From Clostridia bacterium (GTDB lineage Bacteria > Bacillota > Clostridia > Christensenellales > DUVY01), in the NCBI GenBank assembly GCA_026001225.1, contig BNZQ01000002.1:1-62975 (forward strand): a DNA stretch of 62,975 bases, read 5' to 3'. Each line of letters starts with the position of its first letter. Positions within the stretch are counted from its first letter, which is position 1. The translations under genes were made by a program, and so were the position numbers. This document shows, piece by piece, positions 15,819-24,700 of this stretch. The notes under the pieces are model-generated. The model was not told where the DNA came from, did not search any database, and was given only the letters and a program-made list of their open reading frames with translations.

Positions 15819-18341
15819 TTAACCTCCCGCTTCCGCTATCGTTCTCTGCGTAAATACGGGCTGTCTTGCGGGAGGCTGCATACCCGCCGCCGCTTTCGCC
15901 CGCTCCGCTCTCAAAGCGTCCGCGCTCTGCGCCTCGCTGACATACCGCTCCACGGCGTTCGTGATCCGCTGCGCCCCCATTTTCACATAATGAAGGTTGG
16001 CGGATACCCTCATCAGACCGTCGTCGTCAAACTCCTCGAAGTCCGCCGTTTTCAAGGGATAGTCCCCCAGTCCCAAACGCCGCGCCGCGATATGCGTGAC
16101 CGCCGATTCCTCGATAGCGTTGAACAATCCTCGCCCCTGCGATATGTCGCCGCCTTCCTCTCTGATCTTGCCCTCCGCGCGTACCCGCGCCACGCCGTGT
16201 ATCATTGCTTTCAGCTGTTCCTCGCGGGACAAGCCTTCCCGAACGGTAACGGTCTTTTCCTCGAAGTCCACGCCGCCTTTTTCGCCGTCAATAAAGGTAT
16301 AGCCCGGCGTTAATCCCGCGATCGTTCTCTTGATCCCCTCGAAGTATTTATCCAACACTTCGGGCGTACACGCTTTTTCCTTTAACGTTCTTCCTTTGGT
16401 TTGCGATACGTCGAACACGTAACTTATGCGGTAATTTTTGCCGCCGCTCCCGCCGTTTTCCGCGCCCTCGGCCGCTTCGCCGCCGTTATCCGTTACGGCG
16501 AGGATTTTAAGCGATTTCTCGCCGCCGACAATCGAACGCCCTTGGTAGTTCCAAGCGTGCATGCCCATAACCTTTGTCGCTTCCGGCATTTGGCTCTTGA
16601 TGAGCATGACGTTCCGCAGGCTGTAATTCAGGTCGGCTATCCCGTCCACGATTTCGGGATACAATCCGTCGCGCATATCGGCAATAAAAGCCGCGTCGGC
16701 CTGCTTGATGTAGTCCTCCGGCGTCAAACGCGCTTTCCGCTCCGCACCCGCGTCCGCGCCGGGAGTTTCCTCCGCGCCGTCCCAAAACTGGGAATCGTCG
16801 GCCGTGTCGTTCGCATTGTTCTTGGTTTCGGTGTTGTTCATTTTTTTGTCCTCCTCGACATTTTGTATATTTTGTGCCGATGACGGCGGCACGGCCGTTT
16901 TTATTTGTCCCGTTTTTTCCGCTGAAAGCCGCGCCAACGATTTGGAAAGGATAAGCCCTTGCAGATCGGAACGCGTCCAACCGTAAGCCCTTAAAACTCC
17001 ATCGCCGATCTGACCGCCATAATCTTCGCATAATTTACGAATATGCCTCTCTTGAAAGCCGCGATCCGCCATGCCGGATATTTCAGTCAGTAATTCTTTT
17101 ATCCGTTGCTTTTCGTAATACAGCAAATCCGCCAAAGGATCGACATAGGCAGCGTCAAAATAATCCATTTCTTTTCTGATTATCTCGGAAAAGGCCTCGT
17201 CCGTTATTTGACGGGCAAGCAAATAATCCCGTTGCTTTTCGGGCGGGATACCTTTCAAAGCGTCCGCAATACGCTCACGCGCCCGTTTTTCATAATGGGC
17301 CTCGACGAAATTTTGATTTTCGTCGTTTGCATTCGTCGCCGCCGTATGCGTCAAACGTTCGGACGGTCTGATAATCGTTTTGTCAATCACGTTTAAAAGC
17401 TTGTGCATTTCGCCCGCAACGATGTTCTTAACCTCGTGATAAGCCGATTGATCGTCCAATCCGTAATAATCCTCTTTAAGCCGGTCAAGCGCGCCAACGG
17501 CAAAACGCGTCGCTTCCGAGTATCGGTTATTAGACGCGCCGTCACCGTATAAAAAGGGATCGAAGCCGCGAATATTATCTATATATTGCCGTGCCTTTTC
17601 CGCTATTTTAGACGCAATATCGTATTCGTTTCCGGCCGAGGCGACAATCAATCTGTTGTCCACAAGTTTAACCGCCAACATCCGGCTGAAATCTCCCGCC
17701 ACGTCCTCAAAGCCCGCGTCGGTCGTCGGATACCTCTTGTCGTTAAACTCAAAGCTGTCCCTTACCCTTTTTCGATAGCTTTCCGCTACACGCACAATAG
17801 CCGCGTTGTCCTTCCTTTCCGCATAGCGGTCATCGGACATTTGCGAGGTCTGGCGGTCATAAAATGCACTCCGCACGCCGCTTTCGTTTTCATAGCCGTT
17901 TTTAATCAGCCATTCGGCGGCCTCGCGAACGTCGCGGGGCAAGGCCGCCGTTGACCAATCGCCCCAACCTGCGACCTGCGATTTTATCATCAGACCGTTT
18001 GTCGATACGCTATTTATTGCTGCGGTTTTCTGCACGGCGGCGGTTTCGGCAGGCTGCATTTTAGCCGCGTCGTCAAGACCTTCCGCAATAGCGATCTTGT
18101 ACCCCTTCTCTATAAGCCTCGCTATATATTGATCCAACACATGATACGGTACGCCCGTCATCGGCACCCGCTCCGCCGCGCCCGCCATGTTGCGGCCCGT
18201 CAAGGTTAAGTCCAATTCTTTACTTAAAGTAACCGCGTCGTTCGAAAATGCTTCGTAGAAATCACCGACGCGCACAAACAAAATACTGTCCTTGTACTGT
18301 TCCTTTAACCGCCGAAGCTGCCGGTAGTCCATTTGCGCCAT
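15819..18341 (-). CDS. MutS domain I fused to an ArdC/LtrC-like antirestriction-type protein
   Basis: 840 residues. Residues 1-85 match MutS domain I (FVRVGDFYEAFSNDA, then MTGVPYHVLDQYIARL), the part that reads mismatches, without the MutS ATPase. A helical middle follows. The C-terminal 330 residues resemble the antirestriction/zincin domain of plasmid proteins, but the expected HExxH zinc site reads IHGVAR, with Glu and the second His lost, so peptidase activity is unlikely. SD GGAGGG lies 10 bases upstream of the start. The preceding leader contains a hairpin and mini-ORF at 18358-18405. A role in protecting or processing transferred DNA is inferred. Confidence 0.8.
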   Translation of the reverse strand: MAQMDYRQLRRLKEQYKDSILFVRVGDFYEAFSNDAVTLSKELDLTLTGRNMAGAAERVPMTGVPYHVLDQYIARLIEKGYKIAIAEGLDDAAKMQPAETAAVQKTAAINSVSTNGLMIKSQVAGWGDWSTAALPRDVREAAEWLIKNGYENESGVRSAFYDRQTSQMSDDRYAERKDNAAIVRVAESYRKRVRDSFEFNDKRYPTTDAGFEDVAGDFSRMLAVKLVDNRLIVASAGNEYDIASKIAEKARQYIDNIRGFDPFLYGDGASNNRYSEATRFAVGALDRLKEDYYGLDDQSAYHEVKNIVAGEMHKLLNVIDKTIIRPSERLTHTAATNANDENQNFVEAHYEKRARERIADALKGIPPEKQRDYLLARQITDEAFSEIIRKEMDYFDAAYVDPLADLLYYEKQRIKELLTEISGMADRGFQERHIRKLCEDYGGQIGDGVLRAYGWTRSDLQGLILSKSLARLSAEKTGQIKTAVPPSSAQNIQNVEEDKKMNNTETKNNANDTADDSQFWDGAEETPGADAGAERKARLTPEDYIKQADAAFIADMRDGLYPEIVDGIADLNYSLRNVMLIKSQMPEATKVMGMHAWNYQGRSIVGGEKSLKILAVTDNGGEAAEGAENGGSGGKNYRISYVFDVSQTKGRTLKEKACTPEVLDKYFEGIKRTIAGLTPGYTFIDGEKGGVDFEEKTVTVREGLSREEQLKAMIHGVARVRAEGKIREEGGDISQGRGLFNAIEESAVTHIAARRLGLGDYPLKTADFEEFDDDGLMRVSANLHYVKMGAQRITNAVERYVSEAQSADALRAERAKAAAGMQPPARQPVFTQRTIAEAGG

Positions 18342-18357
18342 AGTGTTTTATCCCTCC

Positions 18358-18405
18358 TCAGGGCATAAAAAAAGTAAGCCGTTCAGACTTACTTTTCATG
18401 CCCAT
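18358..18405 (-). promoter_or_regulatory. Attenuator-like hairpin with a 13-codon leader peptide
   Basis: On the minus strand a mini-ORF (ATG at 18399, stop at 18358) encodes MKSKSERLTFFMP. It is embedded in a hairpin: GGGCAT pairs with ATGCCC outside and AAAAGTAAG with CTTACTTTT inside, followed by a T7 run. The leader stop runs straight into the GAGGAGGG ribosome site of the 840-residue gene. Translation of the leader could open the hairpin and permit read-through. The leader itself lacks a strong ribosome site. Confidence 0.55.
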
Positions 18406-18437
18406 ATATTGATTTTTTTGTTATCAACGGTTATCCG

Positions 18438-19319
18438 TTATTGTTCATCTTTACCGTCATTCGCGGCGGCCGGCAAATCCGCAGGCCGTCCTTGTATGAG
18501 GTTTTTAGCGTTCAAGCGGCTCACTACGGGCTTGCCCGTGCTTTGTTCGATTTGCTCCCTTGCGGCTTTGGCGGCTTTCGCGCCCTCACGCGCCACAACC
18601 TTACTCTCGGCCAATCCCTGCGGCTGCCGGACAAGGGAAATGTCCGTCGCGGCAACCTCGGCAAGCATATTCAAAACCAATTCGGTATTCGTTAGGTGAT
18701 CGCGCAGGTTTTCTTTTTTCAGTCCTTTGAAATTCTTGTATTCCTTTGTGGACATCCCGCTCCAAGTTCTGCTCATAAGATCGGTAAGCGTAGCGTATTC
18801 CATGCCTTTTTGCACTCCGCTTTTGTCCCATTCGTCGGTTAGGGCTTTACGCACCTCAATAGTTTTAATCCGCTGATTTATCCAATTTTCGCTGTATCCC
18901 AAACGGCGGTAATCCTGCACGGCGCGGTCAATGGTAAGTTCGGGATTGATTGCTTCGTCAATGCGTTCGTTACCGACTTTGGCCAGCCACATCTTGAACG
19001 GCTCGGCCTTTTTACTCGGGATAGATTGTATAAGCCGCAAAATCTGCTCGGTATCGGCAACGTCGGTTTTATAATATTTCCCGTCGGCGGCAATCAATTT
19101 CAGTTGGTTAGTCTCGCTAACCAACTCGCTACCCTCTGCGATAAGTTTGTTTTTAAGCCACTTCCAATAATTGCGCGCTTTTCCGTAATCCGGTTGTTCC
19201 GTAAGTATGCCGATAATGTCTAACACCGAAAACCACCACTTCTCGGCAACATCGTCCCAAACGCCGCGAACCTGCTTTTCTTCAAATAGGCGTATCGCAT
19301 TCTTTTTATCGTTTTCCAT
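18438..19319 (-). CDS. BRO-N/DinD-like antirepressor-type protein
   Basis: 293 residues. The N-terminus (IRLFEEKQVRGVWDDVAEKWWFSVLDIIGIL, read as a whole) matches the BRO-N DNA-binding domain of phage antirepressors and DNA-damage-inducible protein D. The C-terminal half, with MEYATLTDLMSRTWSG and a long Ala-rich helix, matches DinD-type proteins. GGAGG lies seven bases upstream of the start and a good promoter sits at 19362-19390, so it may respond to DNA damage and adjust element gene expression; the target is unknown. Confidence 0.72.
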   Translation of the reverse strand: MENDKKNAIRLFEEKQVRGVWDDVAEKWWFSVLDIIGILTEQPDYGKARNYWKWLKNKLIAEGSELVSETNQLKLIAADGKYYKTDVADTEQILRLIQSIPSKKAEPFKMWLAKVGNERIDEAINPELTIDRAVQDYRRLGYSENWINQRIKTIEVRKALTDEWDKSGVQKGMEYATLTDLMSRTWSGMSTKEYKNFKGLKKENLRDHLTNTELVLNMLAEVAATDISLVRQPQGLAESKVVAREGAKAAKAAREQIEQSTGKPVVSRLNAKNLIQGRPADLPAAANDGKDEQ

Positions 19320-19361
19320 ATATCTGCCTCCAAATTGCGCAACAATCCGTTTGCTGATATA

Positions 19362-19390
19362 AGTATAACATTTTGCCGCTCAAAAGTAAA
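19362..19390 (-). promoter_or_regulatory. Promoter of the BRO-N gene
   Basis: Minus-strand TTTACT (19385-19390) and TATACT (19362-19367) with a 17-bp spacer, about 43 bases upstream of the ATG at 19319. Confidence 0.6.
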
Positions 19391-19412
19391 GATAATGCGC
19401 TTGTTGATAGCC

Positions 19413-19880
19413 TTACCTTTTATTCAGCCACTTGAATTTGAGCGTTTTATACTTTGTTTTCACCTCGCTCAACAATCCGAACAGGTAATTTTCCTCGGTG
19501 TGCGGTAAGTACCCTGTCGCCGCCCGTTCGGATACGTTCCCCTCAAAGCCTTTCGCATCGTTCGCGTTGGCATATTCCCCGATCCTGCCGGCTTGCTCCT
19601 CCGTCAAAGATACAAAGCCGGTTTCAAAGCTGATGCCCGCAAATACCGCCGTGCCGGCGATCAAATCGCCGTACTCCGGCAGAAAGCAATTCGGTTTCTT
19701 GTTACTTCCCGCCGCCTCGCCGTCGAATACGGCGCACACGCCGGGCATACCGGGGAACGGTATGATTTCCCGCTTCCCCCCGACAAGCCCGCTCAACGCT
19801 TTCGGCTCTTTTTCAATCAGCCGTATCTCGGCGTCGCCGCCCGCTTTTTTGACGACCGCAAAAATCTTGTCCTGTTTCAT
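19413..19880 (-). CDS. DUF3846-type protein
   Basis: 155 residues. The N-terminal two thirds (EPKALSGLVGGKREIIPF, then ALFDGE-like CAVFDGEAAGSNKKPNC and GTAVFAG) match DUF3846, found on phages and conjugative elements with no assigned reaction. The C-terminus carries TGYLPHTEENYLFGLL. It overlaps the upstream gene by 4 bp and is translated with it. Confidence 0.7.
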   Translation of the reverse strand: MKQDKIFAVVKKAGGDAEIRLIEKEPKALSGLVGGKREIIPFPGMPGVCAVFDGEAAGSNKKPNCFLPEYGDLIAGTAVFAGISFETGFVSLTEEQAGRIGEYANANDAKGFEGNVSERAATGYLPHTEENYLFGLLSEVKTKYKTLKFKWLNKR

Positions 19881-20257
19881 ATTGATTTTCTCCTCGTGTT
19901 TCTTTTTACCCTTCCGACAACCGCAATCCTGTTATCCACCTTTTCAAGCGACGCGCTTTGTCCGATGATGTCGTTCTCGATACGCCGGCGAATATCCTCC
20001 AAGGGAACAAGGTTTTTGCAAATGTCGATGTTGACGTATTGCACCCCGTCCCTGCTGCGCCTTGCCAAAACCAACCGCCTGCCGTCCTCGTCCCGCGCTT
20101 GCGAAAAGCCCTGCGCGATTTTAGCCGCTATGTATTTTCTGCGGAGCGCCTCATACGGCGGTATTTTGTATCCGTCCCCGAACCGCGCTATTATTTCCTC
20201 GCGGTCTATCATTTCCTTGCCGTCCACGAACGCCAATAATTCCCGTTTATTACTCAT
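19877..20257 (-). CDS. Unknown element protein
   Basis: 126 residues, charged, no membrane segment. It contains DREEIIARFGDGYKIPPYEALRRKYIAAKIAQGF and ends in a basic tail RVKRNTRRKSI, compatible with nucleic-acid binding. It overlaps the ParB-like gene by 8 bp upstream and the DUF3846 gene by 4 bp downstream, so all three are one unit. I do not recognise the family. Confidence 0.6.
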   Translation of the reverse strand: MSNKRELLAFVDGKEMIDREEIIARFGDGYKIPPYEALRRKYIAAKIAQGFSQARDEDGRRLVLARRSRDGVQYVNIDICKNLVPLEDIRRRIENDIIGQSASLEKVDNRIAVVGRVKRNTRRKSI

Positions 20258-21110
20258 CTTCTTCCTCCTCTATCCCGCCCGCTTGTAAAAACAATTCTTT
20301 CAGTTGAATCAGCAAGTCGATTTCATGGTTAATATCACCGACAAGCCGCAAAACCGACGACGGACTCTTTTTTAAATAAATCTCTACGCACTCCGCCGTA
20401 AGATACTCATAGTTAATCGTTGCGGCGGAGATGATGTTGCAAAGCGTCTTTGCGATTTTTTCCTCGCGCAGGATTTGTTCCTCTTTTTCCTCAAATTCCC
20501 GCATGATGAGCCGTTCGGCCTCCGCGTCGCGCTCCGATTCCGGCACATCCTTTAAGAGAGAATTGAACCTTGCCGCCTTGTCAATCGAAATGGTTTTGCC
20601 CATCGCCGCTTTGAGCGGCGCGGGGGCTTCGTTGTCTACCTTTTCGATTTTGAAGAGGGTCCCCTCGCTTATACCGGAAATTTTTGCGAGTTCTCTACGG
20701 GTATTTAGTGGCGAAATAGGTTGTGACAAATTTGTCCGAACCTTTCCGACTCCAAAAGATTCACCACCGATCACTTTATTTTCTCTCGCCCGTGCCGCTA
20801 TTAAATCCTTTAATTTCAACGCGACCCTAACACGATCGACATCGCACAGATTACGTCTTGCAAGTTGATTGCTCATTATCCATAGAAGAACATCGTCCTC
20901 GCTGTCAAAACTTTTTTCAAAGGTACGGAACGGTATATCAAACTCCGTACAGATTTTGTGGCGGTTATGGCCGTCCACGATAACGCCGTTCCAAACGATA
21001 ATCGCGTCGCGGCAGCCCTCGCTTTTTAGGCTTTCCTTTAAATTTTCGTATTCCTCAAAATGCAAGGGCGGTATTAAGTCCTTAAACTTCGGATTGATTT
21101 GTAATTCCAT
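20250..21110 (-). CDS. ParB-like nuclease-domain protein
   Basis: 286 residues from the ATG at 21110, chosen because GGAG lies eight bases upstream; longer frames start at 21125 and beyond. The ParB/sulfiredoxin fold is seen in LKSEGCRDAIIVWNGVIVDGHNRHKI (read as residues 26-51) and the HTH part in RRELAKISGISEGTLFKIEKV. C-terminal helices follow. Known ParB-family roles are segregation and transcription control; on integrative elements such proteins may stabilise the excised form. Its promoter region overlaps the divergent toxin-antitoxin promoter. Confidence 0.82.
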   Translation of the reverse strand: MELQINPKFKDLIPPLHFEEYENLKESLKSEGCRDAIIVWNGVIVDGHNRHKICTEFDIPFRTFEKSFDSEDDVLLWIMSNQLARRNLCDVDRVRVALKLKDLIAARARENKVIGGESFGVGKVRTNLSQPISPLNTRRELAKISGISEGTLFKIEKVDNEAPAPLKAAMGKTISIDKAARFNSLLKDVPESERDAEAERLIMREFEEKEEQILREEKIAKTLCNIISAATINYEYLTAECVEIYLKKSPSSVLRLVGDINHEIDLLIQLKELFLQAGGIEEEEDE

Positions 21111-21136
21111 TTTTTGTTTCTCCATATAAAAATTTG

Positions 21137-21165
21137 TTGACATTGTGGGATTATAATGGTACAAT
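21137..21165 (+). promoter_or_regulatory. Promoter of the Phd/RelE pair, overlapping a minus-strand -10 box
   Basis: TTGACA at 21137-21142 and TACAAT at 21160-21165, spacer 17 bp, plus strand. A minus-strand TATAAT lies at 21150-21155 inside the spacer, so the toxin-antitoxin promoter and a promoter of the ParB operon occupy the same DNA. The antitoxin could therefore repress both. Confidence 0.7.
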
Positions 21166-21192
21166 TTAGCCATAATACTTCGGGAGGCATTT

Positions 21193-21453
21193 ATGCAGAT
21201 TGTACCTATCAGGGATTTGAAGGACACAAACAAGATTTGTGAGCGGGCGCAGACAACAAGCGAGCCGATATTCGTAACGAAAAACGGTTACGGCGCGTTG
21301 GTCGTTATGAGTATGGAAGCGTATGAGCGGAATTACGCCGCCGCCGAGCTTCGCCGCAAACTCAAAGAGGCCGAAGATGAATTTGAAAACGGTGTGGATT
21401 TGCTCGACGGCAAAGCCGCTCTTGCGGCTTTGAGGGCGAAGTATGTCAAATAA
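21193..21453 (+). CDS. Phd/YefM-type antitoxin
   Basis: 86 residues. The N-terminus MQIVPIRDLKDTNKICERA and SEPIFVTKNGYGALVVMSMEAYE are the Phd/YefM DNA-binding domain; the C-terminal acidic helix would bind the toxin. GGGAGG lies upstream of the ATG. It overlaps the toxin start by 11 bp in the usual antitoxin-first order. Such antitoxins repress their own promoter. Confidence 0.9.
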   Translation: MQIVPIRDLKDTNKICERAQTTSEPIFVTKNGYGALVVMSMEAYERNYAAAELRRKLKEAEDEFENGVDLLDGKAALAALRAKYVK

Positions 21454-21751
21454 AGTGTATACGGTCAAATTACTTCCAAAGGCGCGGGAGGATTTAGAGG
21501 GTATTTATCGGTATATCACCGAAGACCTCTGCAACGCCCCCGCTATGCTGCATTTAGCCGATAAGTTTGAAGAAGCTTTCGAGCGTATAGCGGCATTTCC
21601 GAATTCGTGCGCCGTATGCAGCCCCGAGCCAACCTACCGAAAACTGATCGTGGATAACTATATCGCCTTTTATAGGGTTTACGAGGACATAGATACCGTC
21701 ATCGTTTTCAGAGTGCTGTACGGAATGACGGACTACGAGAAGTATTTATAG
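21443..21751 (+). CDS. RelE/ParE-family toxin
   Basis: 102 residues with the family pattern VKLLPKAREDLEGIYRYI at the start, a central helix, and RKLIVDNYIAFYRVYEDIDTVIVFRVLYGMTDYEKYL at the end (conserved IVDNYIAFYRV). Members either cut mRNA on ribosomes or inhibit gyrase; which applies is not clear from sequence. It is convergent with the relaxase-ATPase fusion gene, with 3 bp between them. Confidence 0.9.
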   Translation: MSNKVYTVKLLPKAREDLEGIYRYITEDLCNAPAMLHLADKFEEAFERIAAFPNSCAVCSPEPTYRKLIVDNYIAFYRVYEDIDTVIVFRVLYGMTDYEKYL

Positions 21752-21754
21752 CCT

Positions 21755-24700
21755 CTACATGAACAGCCCCTCGACATAGGGCGTGGCCGTGACGCCGACG
21801 TTCGTCCGGCTTGCGGGGCCGTAGATAAAGAACGCCCGCCCGCGCGGATTGTACACGATACTCGCCTGTTCGCTCTCATTGATCCCGCCCGCCTTTTCGT
21901 ACAGTTTGCACAAGTCGGTCATATCGTCGGGCGACAGGGAAAAGATAAGGGAGTATTGCGACACGTTGATGATCGCCGTGCTTTTCCGCGCGATCTCCGG
22001 CGTACCCGCAAAGTCCTTTATGTTCTGCGTGACGACGATCTGCATACCGTCGTACTTTCGGATACGCTTGGCAAGCTGAAACATAAAATCCAACGCGACC
22101 GGGTACTGCTCGCTGACGAACAAATGCGCCTCGTCGATCACAACCGCTATCTTGCGGCTTGTCCCATGCCGCAGGTTGTACTCGCGGTTTTGAATCACTT
22201 CGTTTTCCAGCCACTTCAAGATCAGCAGCATCTGCGCGTTCGCCACGGTTTCGTTCTTGTCGGCAAGCAACCGCTGAAAGTTAAAGCACACAAAGTTTTC
22301 TTTGAGTCCGAACGACGACGCGCCGTTCCACAGCGCGGAGTTGCGCCCGCCCGAACGGAATTTAGACAGATAATTCCGTATGTTTTTCAGGCACGACAGC
22401 GTATACGGATCGGTTTCCGTTTCCACTTTACCGTCCACCGTCATAGCGAGGTCGTCAAAGGTGGGATAATCGGCGGTTTTCAGCGTTTCGAGCCGCGAAT
22501 CCCCCGTAACGCCCTTTAAACGGTAGGCGTCGAGCGCCGCCTTGTTCAGAAGCTCCATGCAATCCGAATTAAGCCCCGCGAACGACACCTTGAAAAAATG
22601 TTCCAAGAACCGCAGGTGCGCGTAAAAGTCATTGCCCGCGTCGGTATCGTTTTCATCTTTCAGCGACCCGATCACATGAAACGGGTTGATAATACCGTAC
22701 CGCGCGCTTGCCGCGTCCAACACCCTGCCGCCCAAACTCTCGGCGATCTTGCCGTATTCGTTTTCGGGATCGAGTACAAAGATTTTTGCGCCGCAGGACG
22801 CGAGATTGCAAAGCAGGGTTTTAGCGGCGTAGGATTTGCCGCTGCCGGGCTTGCCGACAATCACCATGTTGCTGTTGACGCGCTCGTTATCGCGTTTCCA
22901 AAAGTCCGCGAACACGGGTAAATCATTCTCGCCCATGAGCAAGCCGCCGTCCTCGACCACCGCGTTACTGACGAACGGAAAGCAAGCCGCGACCGAGGAC
23001 GATTGTATCCCCCGCGAACTTTTCAGCCTGTCATGAAATCCCGCCGATAGGTACGCGTCCGCTTGCCGCCCCGCGTTTTCACCGAACGCAAATCCCAACT
23101 CGCGCAGGCGCCGCTTGACCGTGCGCTTGACCGCATTTTTCCCTTGTTCGTCGTAAGCCGTAACGACAAGCGTCGTATCGAGCAAGGTTTCGTTGTCGTT
23201 CTGCAACCGCGATAAAAGCGCGGACAGCGTTTCGATATGCGTGGATTTATCAATCACGTCGCTTGCCTTGCCCGACCCCCGCGCCGACAATTCCAAGATC
23301 GCGTTGTCGATCCGGCGCACCGCTTTGCTCTTTTCCACGGGTTTCAGTTTCATGACGGCTTTCGTATCCGGCATATCGAACAGCCCGCTCCCCCACGCGT
23401 TGCCCACGTTCAACGGATACCCGTTTACGATAAAATGCGTCAAGGCCTTTCCGTCCTGCCGCGTCCGCATAAGATTAAACTCCACGCGTTCGGGGATTAA
23501 CGCCGACAAGAGATATTCCTCCGGCGGCTCCTCGGTCGGCGCGGGCGGCGCGCAGACCACGGACAGCTTGACGAACTCGTACAAGCCCGCCTTGTCCAAA
23601 GCCCGCGCTTCCGCGCCCGCCGAACAGAACAACTGCCGTATGTAGCCGACCGAGTTTAACAGACTCTTGACCTCACGGTCGTACAGCACGAAGTAATACG
23701 CGGCGTAGGCGTTTGCCGTGTTGCCGCTCATACCGTCAATTTTGTCCCCTCTGTCCTCGATAATGTTCATTCGCGCCTTGTACTCCGCTTCCGACAGGCC
23801 GCCGCTCTCGTAACTTTCGATTAACGCCCTGATCCGCTCAACCTCGCTTTCCAACTGCCCCTCCAAATTCAGCGGCTTTTCCAATTTGACGATCGCCGCT
23901 TCCTGTCCCGCGCCGAGGCTATTGAAAATCTGCGTCATCGCGCCGTCGATGATGAAATCCTGTTTCGTCACCGATAGCAGCCGAAATTCAAGCGGGCGGA
24001 TTTCCAACACGCCCGTGACCGTGCCGTCCTTGTTGACGATGTAGCCGTCCTCCAACCACTCGTACGGGAACAGGTCGGCCGTGTCGTACCTGCCGCCCTT
24101 GACAAAGGCCTTGTTGAGAACGTAATTGCCCAACCGTCTGTACACGTCCTCCAACGCCTTATCCGCCGTCAGATACCCTCTTTGATACTTTTCGGGGATT
24201 TTCTGCGCCGCCAGCATCCGTTTTGTCCGCTCGTCCCGCTCTACGGCCGCGTTGCAAAATCCATTGAAAGCGTCGTACAGCTTTTTGTCCGATTTAATCA
24301 AGAGGTCTACGATCCGCCTGATCCTCGGACGGAGCGGTTCCATGTTCTCGCTTGCATACGACAACCGCCCGCCCTCCGGCAGCAACGGGATCAAATCCCA
24401 AAGCTCCGTTTGTATCTCGCCCGTGTTCCGGCGTTTGTTGGCCTCGCTGAATAGGACGTTTTTCATGCTGTCCGTCACGGTATCCCGCGCCGCCCGTATT
24501 TCGGCGGCGACGTCCGTCAATCGCTGCTCCGCGTTTACCTTGAAGCGGGCCAATACGCCGGAGGGGATAAAGCCCTCGGAGTAGTGTTTTTCCCTACCGC
24601 TCCGTTGCCGGTAGCGGCAAGGCTCGTCCTCGAAAAATGAAAAGTGAATGTGCTTGTGCCGGGTATTCTCGTGCAGCCCCGCGTACCACGTCATATTGTC

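Noticed and set aside
15819..18341. DNA mismatch repair MutS
   Set aside because: Only domain I is present; there is no MutS ATPase, and the rest is antirestriction-like.
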